Assembly: GCF_019793465.1 (NCBI RefSeq)
Contig: NZ_JAILYJ010000011.1
Coordinates: forward strand, 62,001 to 126,000
Source: Rhizobium croatiense
GTDB lineage: Bacteria; Pseudomonadota; Alphaproteobacteria; Rhizobiales; Rhizobiaceae
Length of the DNA stretch: 64,000 bases
Reading direction: 5' to 3'
Shown here piece after piece: positions 43,894-52,729 of the stretch. A model generated the notes under the pieces. The model worked only from the letters and a program-made list of their open reading frames with translations. It was not told the origin of the DNA and searched no databases. Position 1 is the stretch's first letter. Every line of letters starts with the position of its first letter. A program made the position numbers and the translations under genes.

Positions 43894-44820
43894 CTACTTT
43901 GTCAGGGAAAGCGCCCCGGGCGCACCGGCGAGCGAACGTGTCGGCGAAGAGGTCGCGATCATGATGACCAGCGTCAGCACGTAAGGGGCGGCATAGAAGA
44001 GATAATAGCCCTCGCTCACCCCAACCGATTGCAGCGCCGGCCCGAGCGCGCCGGCGCCGCCGAAGAGCAGGGCGGCAAGGAAGCAGCCGATAGGATTCCA
44101 TCGGGCGAAGATGACGAGGGCCACGGCCATCAGACCCTGACCGGAGGAAATGCCCTCGTTCCAGGAGCCGGGATAATAGAGCGAGAGATAGGCGCCGCCG
44201 ATCGCCGCCAGCGAGCCGCCGACGGCGGTGGCGAGCAGTCGCACGCGATCCGGATCGATGCCCATGGCCCGTGCTGCATCCGTACTGTCGCCGACGACGC
44301 GCAGGACGAGGCCGACGCGGGTATTCTTGAACGCCCACCAGAGAAGGAAGGCGAGGGCGGCTCCGAGGAGGAAGAGCACGTTGATGTTCAGCGCCGCCTG
44401 GATCTGCGGCAGACTGGACCAGAAGCCGAGCGGAATTGCCGGCAGGTGCGGCGCTGCCGGCTGGATGAAGGGCTTGCCGAGGAAGAAGGCGAGCCCCAGG
44501 CCGAACTGCATCATGGCGATGCCGATCGCGATGTCGTTGACCTTCGGCCATTTGCAGATCCAGCCGTGGACGAGGCCGAAGACCGCGCCTGTCGCCATGG
44601 CCGCGAGCACGCCGAGCCAGGGGGAGTTGGTCATGACGGCGACGGCATAGGCCGTCATCGCGCCGAAGACGAGCGTGCCTTCGAGGCCGAGATTGATGCG
44701 GCCGGAGCGCTCGGTGATCGTCTCGCCCAGGCTGACGAAAATGAAGGGGGTGGACACCCGGATGGCGCCTGCGAGGATGGCGAGGGGCACGCCCCAGAAG
44801 CCGATGCCTGTGTCCTCCAT
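43894..44820 (-). CDS. BMP-type ABC transporter permease 2
   Basis: A 308-residue RbsC/YufQ-type permease. It has about eight to ten hydrophobic segments and the typical SLGETITERSGRINLGLEGTL stretch near the N-terminus; the C-terminal part includes ARAMGIDPDRVR. Overlaps the other permease by TGATG. Family members import nucleosides; here the cargo may be a small amide such as biuret. Confidence 0.9.
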   Translation of the reverse strand: MEDTGIGFWGVPLAILAGAIRVSTPFIFVSLGETITERSGRINLGLEGTLVFGAMTAYAVAVMTNSPWLGVLAAMATGAVFGLVHGWICKWPKVNDIAIGIAMMQFGLGLAFFLGKPFIQPAAPHLPAIPLGFWSSLPQIQAALNINVLFLLGAALAFLLWWAFKNTRVGLVLRVVGDSTDAARAMGIDPDRVRLLATAVGGSLAAIGGAYLSLYYPGSWNEGISSGQGLMAVALVIFARWNPIGCFLAALLFGGAGALGPALQSVGVSEGYYLFYAAPYVLTLVIMIATSSPTRSLAGAPGALSLTK

Positions 44821-45947
44821 CAGGGGCTCCTTTTCCAGAGGTCGGGATTGAAGATCTTGAAGCGGCCGTAGAGGGTCTCGCAGAACAGGATGACGAGGAA
44901 GAGCATGCCCTGTAGCACCAGCACGGTGGCATCAGGCAGCCCCATGCGGCGCTGGATCAGGCCACCGGAGGCATCGATGCCGCCGAGCAAGATTGCGACG
45001 GGGACGATCGCCAGCGGATTGTGTCTGGCCAGGAAGGCGACGAGGATGCCGGTATAGCCGTAGCCGGCGGCGAGCGAAGCATTGGCGCTGCCCTGGACGG
45101 CGGCGACCTCGATCATGCCGGCAAGCCCGGCGAAGCTGCCGGCGATCGCCGTGAAGCCGGCAATCAGCCTGCCTACGGGCAAGCCTTGAATCTGGGCTGC
45201 GCGCACATTGCCGCCGGCAATACGGGCGGCAAAGCCGTAGCTCGTCACTTCGATCAGGATCCAGGAGAGAATGCAGGCGACAATGCCGATGACAAGGCCC
45301 CAATGCACGTCCATGCCGGGGATGTTGCCGAGCATGTACTCAGCCGGCAGCGGTTTGGTCGACGGCTTGTTGAGGCTTGCAGGATCGCGCAGCGGCCCTT
45401 CGACGAACTGGTTCATCAAGGCGATGGCGATATAGGAGAGCAGCAGCGACGAGATGGTCTCGTTGACGCCGCGGTAATGGCGCAGGAAACCGGCAAGGCC
45501 GATCCAGATGCCGCCGACCACCATGGCTGCAATTCCCATGAGAACGAGCGTCAGCAAGACCGGCGCCGAACCCGCGAGGGGCATGGCCATGGCCGCGGCG
45601 GCAACGCCGCCCAGCACGACCGCTCCTTCCCCGCCGATGATGACGAGGCCGAGGCGGGCGGGCAGGGCGACGCAGAGTGCCGTCAGGAGAAGGGGTGCGG
45701 CACGGCTTAAGCTGTTCTGCACCGAAAACCAGCTGCCGAAGCCGCCGGTATACATGAGCTGGAAAAGCACTGCCGGCGATTTGCCGATCGCCAGGATAAA
45801 CAGGGAGAAGAGCGCAAGACCGATCAGGATGGCGGCAAAGCCGATCACAAGAGGTTCGGCTTTTCGCGCGATCCATTCGAGGATGGGGCGCAGCGAAGCC
45901 GGGTTTTCGGCGATGGATATTGCGGGATCATTGGCCTGGACGGTCAT
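44820..45947 (-). CDS. BMP-type ABC transporter permease 1
   Basis: A 375-residue YufP-type permease with a long N-terminal cytoplasmic lead (about 30 residues) and many membrane helices. Conserved pieces are LGLVIIGGEGAVVLGGVAAA, GVNETISSLLLSYIA and AGGNVRAAQIQGLPVGR. It follows the binding-protein gene by 20 nt with no stem-loop in between, unlike the other transporter operons in the window. Confidence 0.9.
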   Translation of the reverse strand: MTVQANDPAISIAENPASLRPILEWIARKAEPLVIGFAAILIGLALFSLFILAIGKSPAVLFQLMYTGGFGSWFSVQNSLSRAAPLLLTALCVALPARLGLVIIGGEGAVVLGGVAAAAMAMPLAGSAPVLLTLVLMGIAAMVVGGIWIGLAGFLRHYRGVNETISSLLLSYIAIALMNQFVEGPLRDPASLNKPSTKPLPAEYMLGNIPGMDVHWGLVIGIVACILSWILIEVTSYGFAARIAGGNVRAAQIQGLPVGRLIAGFTAIAGSFAGLAGMIEVAAVQGSANASLAAGYGYTGILVAFLARHNPLAIVPVAILLGGIDASGGLIQRRMGLPDATVLVLQGMLFLVILFCETLYGRFKIFNPDLWKRSP

Positions 45948-45967
45948 GGCGCTTCCCCCTTCGCTGT

Positions 45968-47095
45968 TTACGCCGTGGATCCGACCACACCCTCGAGCAG
46001 ATAGTTCATGCTTTCGAGCTCAATCGCGTCTTCGGCGTAGCTCTTGTCGGCGGTCACGACCGTGCCGCCCTTGTTGTCCTTGAGCGGTCCCTTGAAGACC
46101 GAGAAGCCGCCTTTCATCATCTCGGTATGGGTAGCCTCGAAGGCTTTGCGCCCGGCTTCGGAGACGCCGGGGCCGAGTGCGCTCATCTTGACGAAGCCGT
46201 CCTTCAGGCCGCCGCGCACGAAGTTGCCGAGCTTTTCGCCGGCTTGCGCCTTTTTGACGAAGTCGCTGTAGACGTTGCCCCAGGCCCATTCGGCGCCGGT
46301 CAGGTACTTCTCGGGCGCGAGCGGGCTCTGGTTGGCATGATAGCCGCAGACGAAGGCGCCACGGCCGGCCGCCGTCTCAACCACGACCTTCGGGCTGTCG
46401 ACATGGCAGGTGATGACATCAGCGCCTTGGTCGACCAACGCGTTGGTGGCTTCGGCTTCCTTGACGGCGAGCGACCATTCGCCGGTGAAGATCACCTGGC
46501 AGGCAATGGTCGGATCGACGGTGCGTGCGCCGAGCAGGAAGGCATTGATGTTCTGGAGCACCTGCGGAATCGGCTTGGCGGCGACGAAGCCGATCTTCTT
46601 GCTTTTGGTCGCATGGCCGGCCGCGATGCCGTTCAGATACTGGCCCTGAAAGATATAACCGAAGTAAGAGCCGGTATTGGCCGGGTGCTTGCCCTCCTGC
46701 CAGAGGCCGCCGCAATGGCGGAACTGGGTATCGGGATATTTGGCGGCCATCGCCAGCATATGCGGATCGAAGTAACCGAAGGAGGTCGGGAAAAGCAGAG
46801 CTGCGCCATCGAGGTTGATCATCGATTCCATCGTCTTCTGGACGTCGACCGTTTCCGGCACGTTCTCTTCCTCGACGACGGTGACGCCAGGCAGCGCCTT
46901 GACGGCGGCCGCACCCTCGGCATGGGCCTGGTTGTAGCCATAGTCGTCCTTCGGACCGACATAGATGAAGCCGACGGTAAGGGCGCTCTGGGCAAGCGCG
47001 CGCGAGGAAAGCAGGCCGGGCGCGGCGCCGGCAAGGGCAGCGGCAGCAGAGGTCTGAAGAAAATTGCGGCGGTTCATGGAAAGGAGTTTGGTCAT
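45968..47095 (-). CDS. BMP-family substrate-binding protein
   Basis: A 375-residue periplasmic receptor of the BmpA/Med (PnrA) family. The N-terminus has a twin-arginine-like signal (MNRRNFLQTSAAAALAG) with cleavage after ALAQ near residue 36. The mature part starts LTVGFIYVGPKDDYGYNQAHAEG, the family hallmark. ATG 47095 is chosen because AAGGGAG lies 8 nt upstream; ATG 47077 would lack a site. First gene of an operon running to the cupin at 39584. Family ligands are purine nucleosides, but the linked BiuH and AmiF suggest a small nitrogen compound. Confidence 0.9.
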   Translation of the reverse strand: MTKLLSMNRRNFLQTSAAAALAGAAPGLLSSRALAQSALTVGFIYVGPKDDYGYNQAHAEGAAAVKALPGVTVVEEENVPETVDVQKTMESMINLDGAALLFPTSFGYFDPHMLAMAAKYPDTQFRHCGGLWQEGKHPANTGSYFGYIFQGQYLNGIAAGHATKSKKIGFVAAKPIPQVLQNINAFLLGARTVDPTIACQVIFTGEWSLAVKEAEATNALVDQGADVITCHVDSPKVVVETAAGRGAFVCGYHANQSPLAPEKYLTGAEWAWGNVYSDFVKKAQAGEKLGNFVRGGLKDGFVKMSALGPGVSEAGRKAFEATHTEMMKGGFSVFKGPLKDNKGGTVVTADKSYAEDAIELESMNYLLEGVVGSTA

Positions 47096-47144
47096 TGGAA
47101 TGCTCCCTTATGGCGGTTCTGTCGGTTCATTGGATACGGGAAAT

Positions 47145-47405
47145 GTGTATGCAATGGGCGTGCCAGATATTAAGGAATTGATTTTACGATGGTAATCTCG
47201 AAACTGTTTGGCCGATGTCGAAAGTGTATGCAATTTTATGGACTCACAGTATAAAATTTATGCATAGCCTACAAAATTGGCGAAAATTCCACATTATATA
47301 GAAAGTGAACTTGTTTCCGGTTGCGGCTTAATTTCATTTTTCAAATAAAAACAGTGAATTGTTTCCATATTTGACTTTGTGTCGTGGGCAATGCATGTGT
47401 ATGCA
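47145..47405. promoter_or_regulatory. AT-rich divergent control region with three GTGTATGCA repeats
   Basis: The gap 47096-47407 is noticeably AT-rich. It holds three direct copies of GTGTATGCA at 47145-47153, 47224-47232 and 47397-47405, plus related TTTATGCATAG and ATGCAT elements. Copy 1 lies 50 bp before the BMP receptor gene; copy 3 ends 2 bp before the ATG of the GntR gene, so binding there would block its own expression. FCD-type GntR proteins often bind TGTATACA-like sites, which fits. The pairing is inferred. Confidence 0.6.
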
Positions 47406-47407
47406 GC

Positions 47408-48124
47408 ATGACCAACGACCAGAGTGACCCATCGAAGCAAATCCGGCGCCGGGAGATCATCCGGGCAGGAACGACCGTCGAGCAGATGGTGCGGGCAATC
47501 GCCGACATGATCGTGACCGGGCAGATGCTGCCGGGTGACAAGCTCGACGAAATTTCGCTGGCAGCCCGGTTCGATGTGTCGCGCACCCCGGTGCGCGAGG
47601 CGCTCCGGGAACTCGGAGCGATGGGGCTTGTCGAGCGCGAACCGAACCGCAGCGCCGTCATCACCAATGTGACGGAAACTTATCTGCATTCGATGTTCGA
47701 GGCGATGGCGGAGCTCGAGGGCATTTGCGCGCGGCTTTCCGCCGAGCGGATGACAATCGAGGAGCGGCGCCTGTTGGAAATCGAGCACCGCGCCTCCGCC
47801 CGGCTCGTGCGTCAGGGCGCCGACGAAGAGTATGCTGCCTATAATACCGAATTTCATAGCCGGCTCTATCGCGGCGCGCACAATGAGCACATCTATGAGC
47901 TGGTAACGCAGAGCAGGGCCCGGCTTGCGCCTTTTCGCCGCGCGCAGTTCCGGCTGTCCGGCCGGCTGGCGAAATCCTATGACGAGCATGACGTGATCGT
48001 GACGGCGATCATGCGGGCGGACGGCGCGGCCGCCGCGCGCGCGGCCTATGCCCATGTGGAAATCGTCAGCGACGCCAGCGCTGTCTTTGCGGCCGCTGCC
48101 GAGCGGAAAGAGCGCGGCGCTTGA
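47408..48124 (+). CDS. GntR-family regulator (FCD) of the biuret/amide operon
   Basis: A 238-residue winged-helix regulator. The DNA-binding domain is EQMVRAIADMIVTGQMLPGDKLDEISLAARFDVSRTPVREALRELG, and the helical FCD domain carries YNTEFHSRLYRGAHNE. ATG 47408 is used; a GTG at 47384 is in frame. It is divergent from the BMP-transporter operon, and three GTGTATGCA repeats lie in the gap. A nearby amide or nucleobase is the probable effector. Confidence 0.9.
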   Translation: MTNDQSDPSKQIRRREIIRAGTTVEQMVRAIADMIVTGQMLPGDKLDEISLAARFDVSRTPVREALRELGAMGLVEREPNRSAVITNVTETYLHSMFEAMAELEGICARLSAERMTIEERRLLEIEHRASARLVRQGADEEYAAYNTEFHSRLYRGAHNEHIYELVTQSRARLAPFRRAQFRLSGRLAKSYDEHDVIVTAIMRADGAAAARAAYAHVEIVSDASAVFAAAAERKERGA

Positions 48125-48166
48125 CGTCGGAGAGGGTTTGGCCGAGGAGTTGAAGGAAATCGCGCT

Positions 48167-48568
48167 ATGGAAATGCCGATGAAGAAGATTTTCAATCCGC
48201 CGTCCGTCCGCCGTCCGTTCGGAAATTACAATCACGGACTGCTGGTGCCGCCGGGCGCTTCGCTGCTCGTGGTTTCAGGCCAGCTCGGCATCGGTCTCGA
48301 CGAGAAGGTGCCGGAAGATATCGGCAAGCAGGCGGAGCTCTGTTTCGAAGCGATCAAGGCCATTCTTGCCGATGCGGAGATGAGTTTTGCGGATGTCATC
48401 CGCATTTCGGCATTCGTGACGAAGCGCGAGGATTTTCCGGCCTATATGGCGGTGCGCGATCGCTACGCGCTCGATCCGAAGCCGGTCTCTACGTTGATCA
48501 TCGTCGGCGGGTTCACCCGGCCGGAATTCCTCGTCGAAGTCGAGGTCACCGCCGCCAAAGTATTGTGA
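48167..48568 (+). CDS. RidA/YjgF-family protein
   Basis: A 133-residue Rid-family protein with the trimer-forming fold (LLVVSGQLGIG, DVIRISAFVTKREDFPAYMAVRDRY, LVEVEVTAAKVL). The C-terminal active-site Arg of true RidA imine deaminases is not obvious in this sequence, so it may be a Rid2-7 type acting on carbamate- or amide-like intermediates. ATG 48167 follows AAGGAAAT. Co-directional with the GntR gene, 42 bp apart. Confidence 0.85.
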   Translation: MEMPMKKIFNPPSVRRPFGNYNHGLLVPPGASLLVVSGQLGIGLDEKVPEDIGKQAELCFEAIKAILADAEMSFADVIRISAFVTKREDFPAYMAVRDRYALDPKPVSTLIIVGGFTRPEFLVEVEVTAAKVL

Positions 48569-48590
48569 TGTCTACTGGGGGCGCCCCGTT

Positions 48591-49172
48591 TCAGAAACGT
48601 TCCATCGACGTATGCACCTTTTGCAGAAACCGCGCCCGCGTTTCGGGCGTGCAATTGTTCATGTCGTAATGAGCAAGGAAGGTAACCGGCCGCAGCGGAT
48701 TGATCTGCGCCCTCAGCACGCGCTTGACGATCCTCTTCGGTGGGTTGCCGGCCACGAAGGCGCGGAATGGGGTTGCTCCGTAGGTCAGCACGGCGGCGAG
48801 TTTGGTGATATGGCGCAGCCGCGATTCCACCTTGCCGTCGACAAGTTCGAAAGAGACGCCCGGAAGCCAGACGCGATCGAAATAGCCTTTGAGGATTGCC
48901 GGGAAACCGAAGTTCCAGACAGGCGTCACCAGGACCAGTCCTTCGGCCTGCTTCAGCCGATCGACATAGGGCTTCACCAGTGCGGTATTGCCGGGATAGT
49001 CGTGATAGGCGAGCCGGTCGTCGCGTGACAGCACGGGATCGAATTTCTCGGCATAGAGATCGCAGCCATCCACCTCGTGACCGGCTTTGCGAAGGCTTTC
49101 CAGCGTCTGTTTGTAAAGCGCCGTGCCGTAGCTTTCCTCGACCGGATGCGAGTGAAGGACGAGAACTCTCAT
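48591..49172 (-). CDS. Flavodoxin-fold NAD(P)H oxidoreductase (MdaB/KefF/NQO type)
   Basis: A 193-residue FMN/FAD quinone-reductase-like protein. Seen are the flavin phosphate loop VLVLHSHPVEESYGTAL, LVTPVWNFGFPAILKGYFDRVWLPG and the LTYGATPF loop. It overlaps the FAD oxidase gene by ATGA and ends the six-gene deaminase operon. It may supply or remove electrons for a step after the deaminase and oxidase. Confidence 0.87.
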   Translation of the reverse strand: MRVLVLHSHPVEESYGTALYKQTLESLRKAGHEVDGCDLYAEKFDPVLSRDDRLAYHDYPGNTALVKPYVDRLKQAEGLVLVTPVWNFGFPAILKGYFDRVWLPGVSFELVDGKVESRLRHITKLAAVLTYGATPFRAFVAGNPPKRIVKRVLRAQINPLRPVTFLAHYDMNNCTPETRARFLQKVHTSMERF

Positions 49173-50578
49173 GAGGCCTCCATGACGCTCGCAAGTCCTG
49201 GGAAGAGATAGTTCTTGCCGGCATCGAAATCGAAATCGGGGTTCTCCCAGGCGATCATCTTGCCCGGATTGAGGAGCCCCCTCGGGTCGGTCTCGTGCTT
49301 GAAGGCGAGCTGCACCTTGTCGGTGCGTTTCATGCCGCCTTCCTCGAGCGTGTAGCGGTGCGGGTTGAAGATCGGGCAGCCGTGATCCTGGTGGATCCTG
49401 ATGATCTCCTCGAGGCGTTCCTCCGAGGTATAACGCACCAGCGGCAGGCCGGAGCACTGGATCTGCCCGTCGAACCTGATGAATTCGAGATGGCCCGGCA
49501 CTTCGTCCCCGAAGATCTCGACCATCTTGGCGACCTTGGCCACGTGATCCGGCCCCGGATACTGAACCTGCAGATAGGTGAAGTTGGGATCGACCTTCAG
49601 GGCGCGCAGCGTCGTGTGGTTCCAGGCAAGCTCGTAGGCATGCGGAATGCCCTTCATGCTTTCGACCGTGTCGGAGCGGAAGACGACCTCGCCCTTATGC
49701 GCGGCGGCGAAGGCCAGGAAAGCATCCATTGAATGCGGCGCGATCATCAGCACCACGACCGACTGGCCCTTGCGGATATAGGGTTTGTGGCGCGTGAAAT
49801 AATCATGCGGTATCGGTGCGGCGATCGGCGCGATCTCCTTGACGAGGATGCCGTTGCATTTGGCGAGCGCATCCGAGAAGCGCACGGCGGCCATGAAGTC
49901 GTCGTAACCGACGAGCACGTCGACCCAGTCATAGGCGGGCGCCAGCGGCATTTCGATTTCGGTGATGATGCCGTTGGTGCCATAGGCATGGCTGACCTTC
50001 TGCAGGTCCCAGCCGGTGAGGTCGAGCACGCGCGGTTCGGCTTCCATCGTGACGACGCGCAGGCGCAGGATATTGCCGAGATCGCGCAGGCCGCCCCAGG
50101 TGATCGAGCCGACGCCGCCGGAGCCGCCGGCGATGAAGCCGCCGACGGTCGCCATCTGCGCGGTCGAAGGGTGGAAGCGCAGTTCCTGGCCGGAATGGGT
50201 CTTGGTCTGCTTGTCGAGCTGAGCGATGATGATGCCCGGCTCGCAGATCACCCGGCCGGGATGGATTTCCTTGATCTTGTTCATGGCCGCAAGGTTCAGC
50301 ACGATGCCGCCGGAGAGCGGCATCGCCTGGCCGTAATTGCCGGTGCCGCCGCCGCGGGGCGTGACCGGCACCCCATGAGCAAAAGCAACCTTCAGCGTGC
50401 GGATGACCTCTTCCTCATTCTTCGGCGTGACCACGAGATCGGCCGTCACATTGTCGAGCTGCGCCTTCAGGATCGGCGAATACCAGTAGAAATCCCGGCT
50501 CTTCTGGCGCACCAGCGCCGGATTGTCTTCGACGGCGATGCCTTCAAGTTCCTTTTTGATCGTCTGATAATCGGTCAT
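49169..50578 (-). CDS. FAD-linked oxidase (VAO/GlcD family)
   Basis: A 469-residue flavoprotein with the PCMH-type FAD domain (VVTPKNEEEVIRTLKVAFAHGVPVTPRGGGTGNYGQAMPLSGG; VGGFIAGGSGGVGSITWGGL) and a C-terminal substrate domain ending DPRGLLNPGK. Substrates of this family are hydroxy acids, alcohols or amines. It is encoded 1 nt after the deaminase-like gene in an operon with an NMT1 transporter. A role in oxidising a heterocyclic or hydroxylated intermediate is plausible but unproved. Confidence 0.87.
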   Translation of the reverse strand: MTDYQTIKKELEGIAVEDNPALVRQKSRDFYWYSPILKAQLDNVTADLVVTPKNEEEVIRTLKVAFAHGVPVTPRGGGTGNYGQAMPLSGGIVLNLAAMNKIKEIHPGRVICEPGIIIAQLDKQTKTHSGQELRFHPSTAQMATVGGFIAGGSGGVGSITWGGLRDLGNILRLRVVTMEAEPRVLDLTGWDLQKVSHAYGTNGIITEIEMPLAPAYDWVDVLVGYDDFMAAVRFSDALAKCNGILVKEIAPIAAPIPHDYFTRHKPYIRKGQSVVVLMIAPHSMDAFLAFAAAHKGEVVFRSDTVESMKGIPHAYELAWNHTTLRALKVDPNFTYLQVQYPGPDHVAKVAKMVEIFGDEVPGHLEFIRFDGQIQCSGLPLVRYTSEERLEEIIRIHQDHGCPIFNPHRYTLEEGGMKRTDKVQLAFKHETDPRGLLNPGKMIAWENPDFDFDAGKNYLFPGLASVMEAS

Positions 50579-50579
50579 G

Positions 50580-51893
50580 TCAGGCTCCAACGACGCTGTC
50601 GAGTTCACGATAGTCCGGCAGGCTGCGGTCGATCACCTTGCCGCGGCGAAGCACGACGCGGTCTGACTGCGGACGGGAAAGAAATTCGCTCCAGCGCCGG
50701 GCGCTGAAGAGGACGAGATCGGCCGGGGCTCCGACGGCGATGCGGCCCGTATCGGGCCGGCCGAGAATATCGGCGGGCGAAGTGGTGACGATGCGCGCGG
50801 CCGTATCCAATGGATGATCGAGATGGAGGATGCGCACGGCCTCGCGGAACACCTCGACCGGATCCAGGTCGCCGTAGGCGTAGAAGGGGTCACGGGTATT
50901 GTCGGAGGCGACCGCCGTTGCCACGCCGGCCGCGGCCAGTTCCTTGAAAAGGGTGATGCCGCGCCAGCGCGGTGTGCGGCCGGGGTAGCGGTCCTGTAGA
51001 TACATGTTGCACATCGGCAGCGAGACGATGGAAATGCCGGCCTTTGCAACGAGTTCGACCGTGCGCTTTGCGGCCTGCTCGTCCTGGCGGGCGAGCGAGC
51101 AGCAATGGCCGGCCGTTACCTGGCCTTCGAACCGGTTGCGCAGCACCGCCTCGGCAATCGCCTTCAAGGTCTCGGCAGCGGGATCGTCGGTCTCGTCGAC
51201 GTGCAGATCGACATCGAGGCCGTTGTCGGTGGCAGCCCTGAAAAGCATGTCGAGCTGGCTGTCGAGATCGGCGGTCATCCGGGTGACGCCGCCGATCAGT
51301 CCGCCTTTTTCGCGCACGACAGCGACCAGGTCCGCGAAAAAGGTCGCATCCGCCATATTTTCCATCGGGAAGAGCGCCACCGCCTGCAGCGCGATCCGGT
51401 CCTTCCACGCCTCGCGCATCTCGGCAAAAACCTCGAAGGAAATGCGGTGCTGCGGCGCCAGCGAATCGAGATGTGTGCGGATCAGGCTGGTGCCGTGCGC
51501 ATAGGCCGAGCGCAGCGAAAATTCCATGCGTTTCCAGACATCTGCCGCTGACCAGTTCGCTTCGCGGTCAGTGCGCACGGCCTCCAGCGCGCCCATGAAA
51601 GTGCCGTCCGCATTGGCGTTGCGCGGCCAGATATGCCCCTTGTCGAGGTGCGTGTGCATGTCGGCAAAACACGGCCAGACCATGCCCTCCTTCAGGTCGG
51701 ATCTCGCGAATTCGGCCGGCGTTTCGCCCGCCGGCAGCAGTGCGGAGATGACGCCATTGGTGATGACGATATCGGCCTTGAGCAGACCTTCGATGGCGGG
51801 TGCGTCAAAGCCTACGGTGGCGGCGGCAGGAAGCGTCGCGTTGCACAGTGCGAAGCGGCCGGCATTAGGCGGGGAGATGAAGGGATAGGTCAT
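50580..51893 (-). CDS. Cytosine-deaminase-like amidohydrolase
   Basis: A 437-residue metal-dependent hydrolase of the CodA/TrzA group. The metal site is DMHTHLDKG (H80, H82), HVDETDDP, GHCCSL and SDNTRDPFYAYGD, all as in bacterial cytosine deaminases. CodA-like enzymes remove amino groups from pyrimidines, triazines or creatinine-like rings. It overlaps the upstream permease by TGATG, so its substrate is presumably what the linked NMT1-type transporter brings in. Confidence 0.88.
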   Translation of the reverse strand: MTYPFISPPNAGRFALCNATLPAAATVGFDAPAIEGLLKADIVITNGVISALLPAGETPAEFARSDLKEGMVWPCFADMHTHLDKGHIWPRNANADGTFMGALEAVRTDREANWSAADVWKRMEFSLRSAYAHGTSLIRTHLDSLAPQHRISFEVFAEMREAWKDRIALQAVALFPMENMADATFFADLVAVVREKGGLIGGVTRMTADLDSQLDMLFRAATDNGLDVDLHVDETDDPAAETLKAIAEAVLRNRFEGQVTAGHCCSLARQDEQAAKRTVELVAKAGISIVSLPMCNMYLQDRYPGRTPRWRGITLFKELAAAGVATAVASDNTRDPFYAYGDLDPVEVFREAVRILHLDHPLDTAARIVTTSPADILGRPDTGRIAVGAPADLVLFSARRWSEFLSRPQSDRVVLRRGKVIDRSLPDYRELDSVVGA

Positions 51894-52729
51894 CAGTTTT
51901 CCCGTTTCAGGCTGCTCTCGTGCCAGCGATGCAGGGCAAGCCAGGAAATGAACGAGGTGACGGCAAAGATTGCGACGCCGAGAAGCGAAAGCATCAGCAG
52001 CGCGGCAAAGAGGCGAGGGATGTTGAGCCGGTACTGGGCTTCGAGAAGCCGGAAGGCTAGTCCGGAACCCGCACCCGCCGATCCCGCCGCAAATTCCGCG
52101 ACGACGGCTGCAATCAGCGCAAGGCCGCCGCCGATCCGGAGGCCTGTCATGAAATAGGGCTGGGCGGCGGGCAGCTTGAGATAGAGCAGTGTCTGCCAGC
52201 GGGAGGCGCCGTAGAGTTCGAAGAGGTTGATGAGATTGTGGTCGACGCTTTTCAGCCCCTGGACCATGTTCGACAGGATCGGAAAGAAGGCGACGAGGAA
52301 GGCGCAGATCAGCAGCGCCACCTGCGTCGAGGGCGCATAGATCAGGATCAGCGGCGAGATCGCGACGATCGGCGTCACCTGCAGGATGACGGCGAGCGGA
52401 TAGAAGGCGAGTTCGATCCAGCGCGACTGCACGAGGAAGATCGCAAAGCCGACGCCGCCGACAAGTGCCAGCATCAGCGACAGGAACGTGATCTTGGTGG
52501 TGACCCAGAAGGCGGGCGCAAGCGTGGCCCAGTCGGTCACGAAGGCGTTCGCCACAGCAGCCGGGCCTGGCAGGATATAAGGCGGTACCCCTGACAGCTT
52601 CACATAGGCGTACCAGATCAGAACCAGGAGGGCGATGACGAGGATGGGAACGGCGATGCGCAACGCAAAATCGCGGCGTCTGGCGCTGGCGGCATCCGGA
52701 TGGGGCGATGCGTCCGTCTCGTCACTCAT
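51893..52729 (-). CDS. NMT1-type ABC transporter permease (SsuC/ThiX like)
   Basis: A 278-residue permease with six helices and the EAA loop (LINLFELYGASRWQTLLYLKLPAAQ). ATG 52729 overlaps the ATPase stop by ATGA; a TTG at 52732 is not needed. Family members move sulfonates, nitrate, taurine or pyrimidine precursors. Confidence 0.92.
   Translation of the reverse strand: MSDETDASPHPDAASARRRDFALRIAVPILVIALLVLIWYAYVKLSGVPPYILPGPAAVANAFVTDWATLAPAFWVTTKITFLSLMLALVGGVGFAIFLVQSRWIELAFYPLAVILQVTPIVAISPLILIYAPSTQVALLICAFLVAFFPILSNMVQGLKSVDHNLINLFELYGASRWQTLLYLKLPAAQPYFMTGLRIGGGLALIAAVVAEFAAGSAGAGSGLAFRLLEAQYRLNIPRLFAALLMLSLLGVAIFAVTSFISWLALHRWHESSLKREN

Noticed and set aside
42118..44871. A 917-codon open frame on the plus strand.
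   Set aside because: It lies wholly antisense to biuH, amiF and a BMP permease, all with clear motifs. Its translation is rich in His, Asp, Arg and Glu with no domain. Long antisense frames are usual in GC-rich rhizobial genes.
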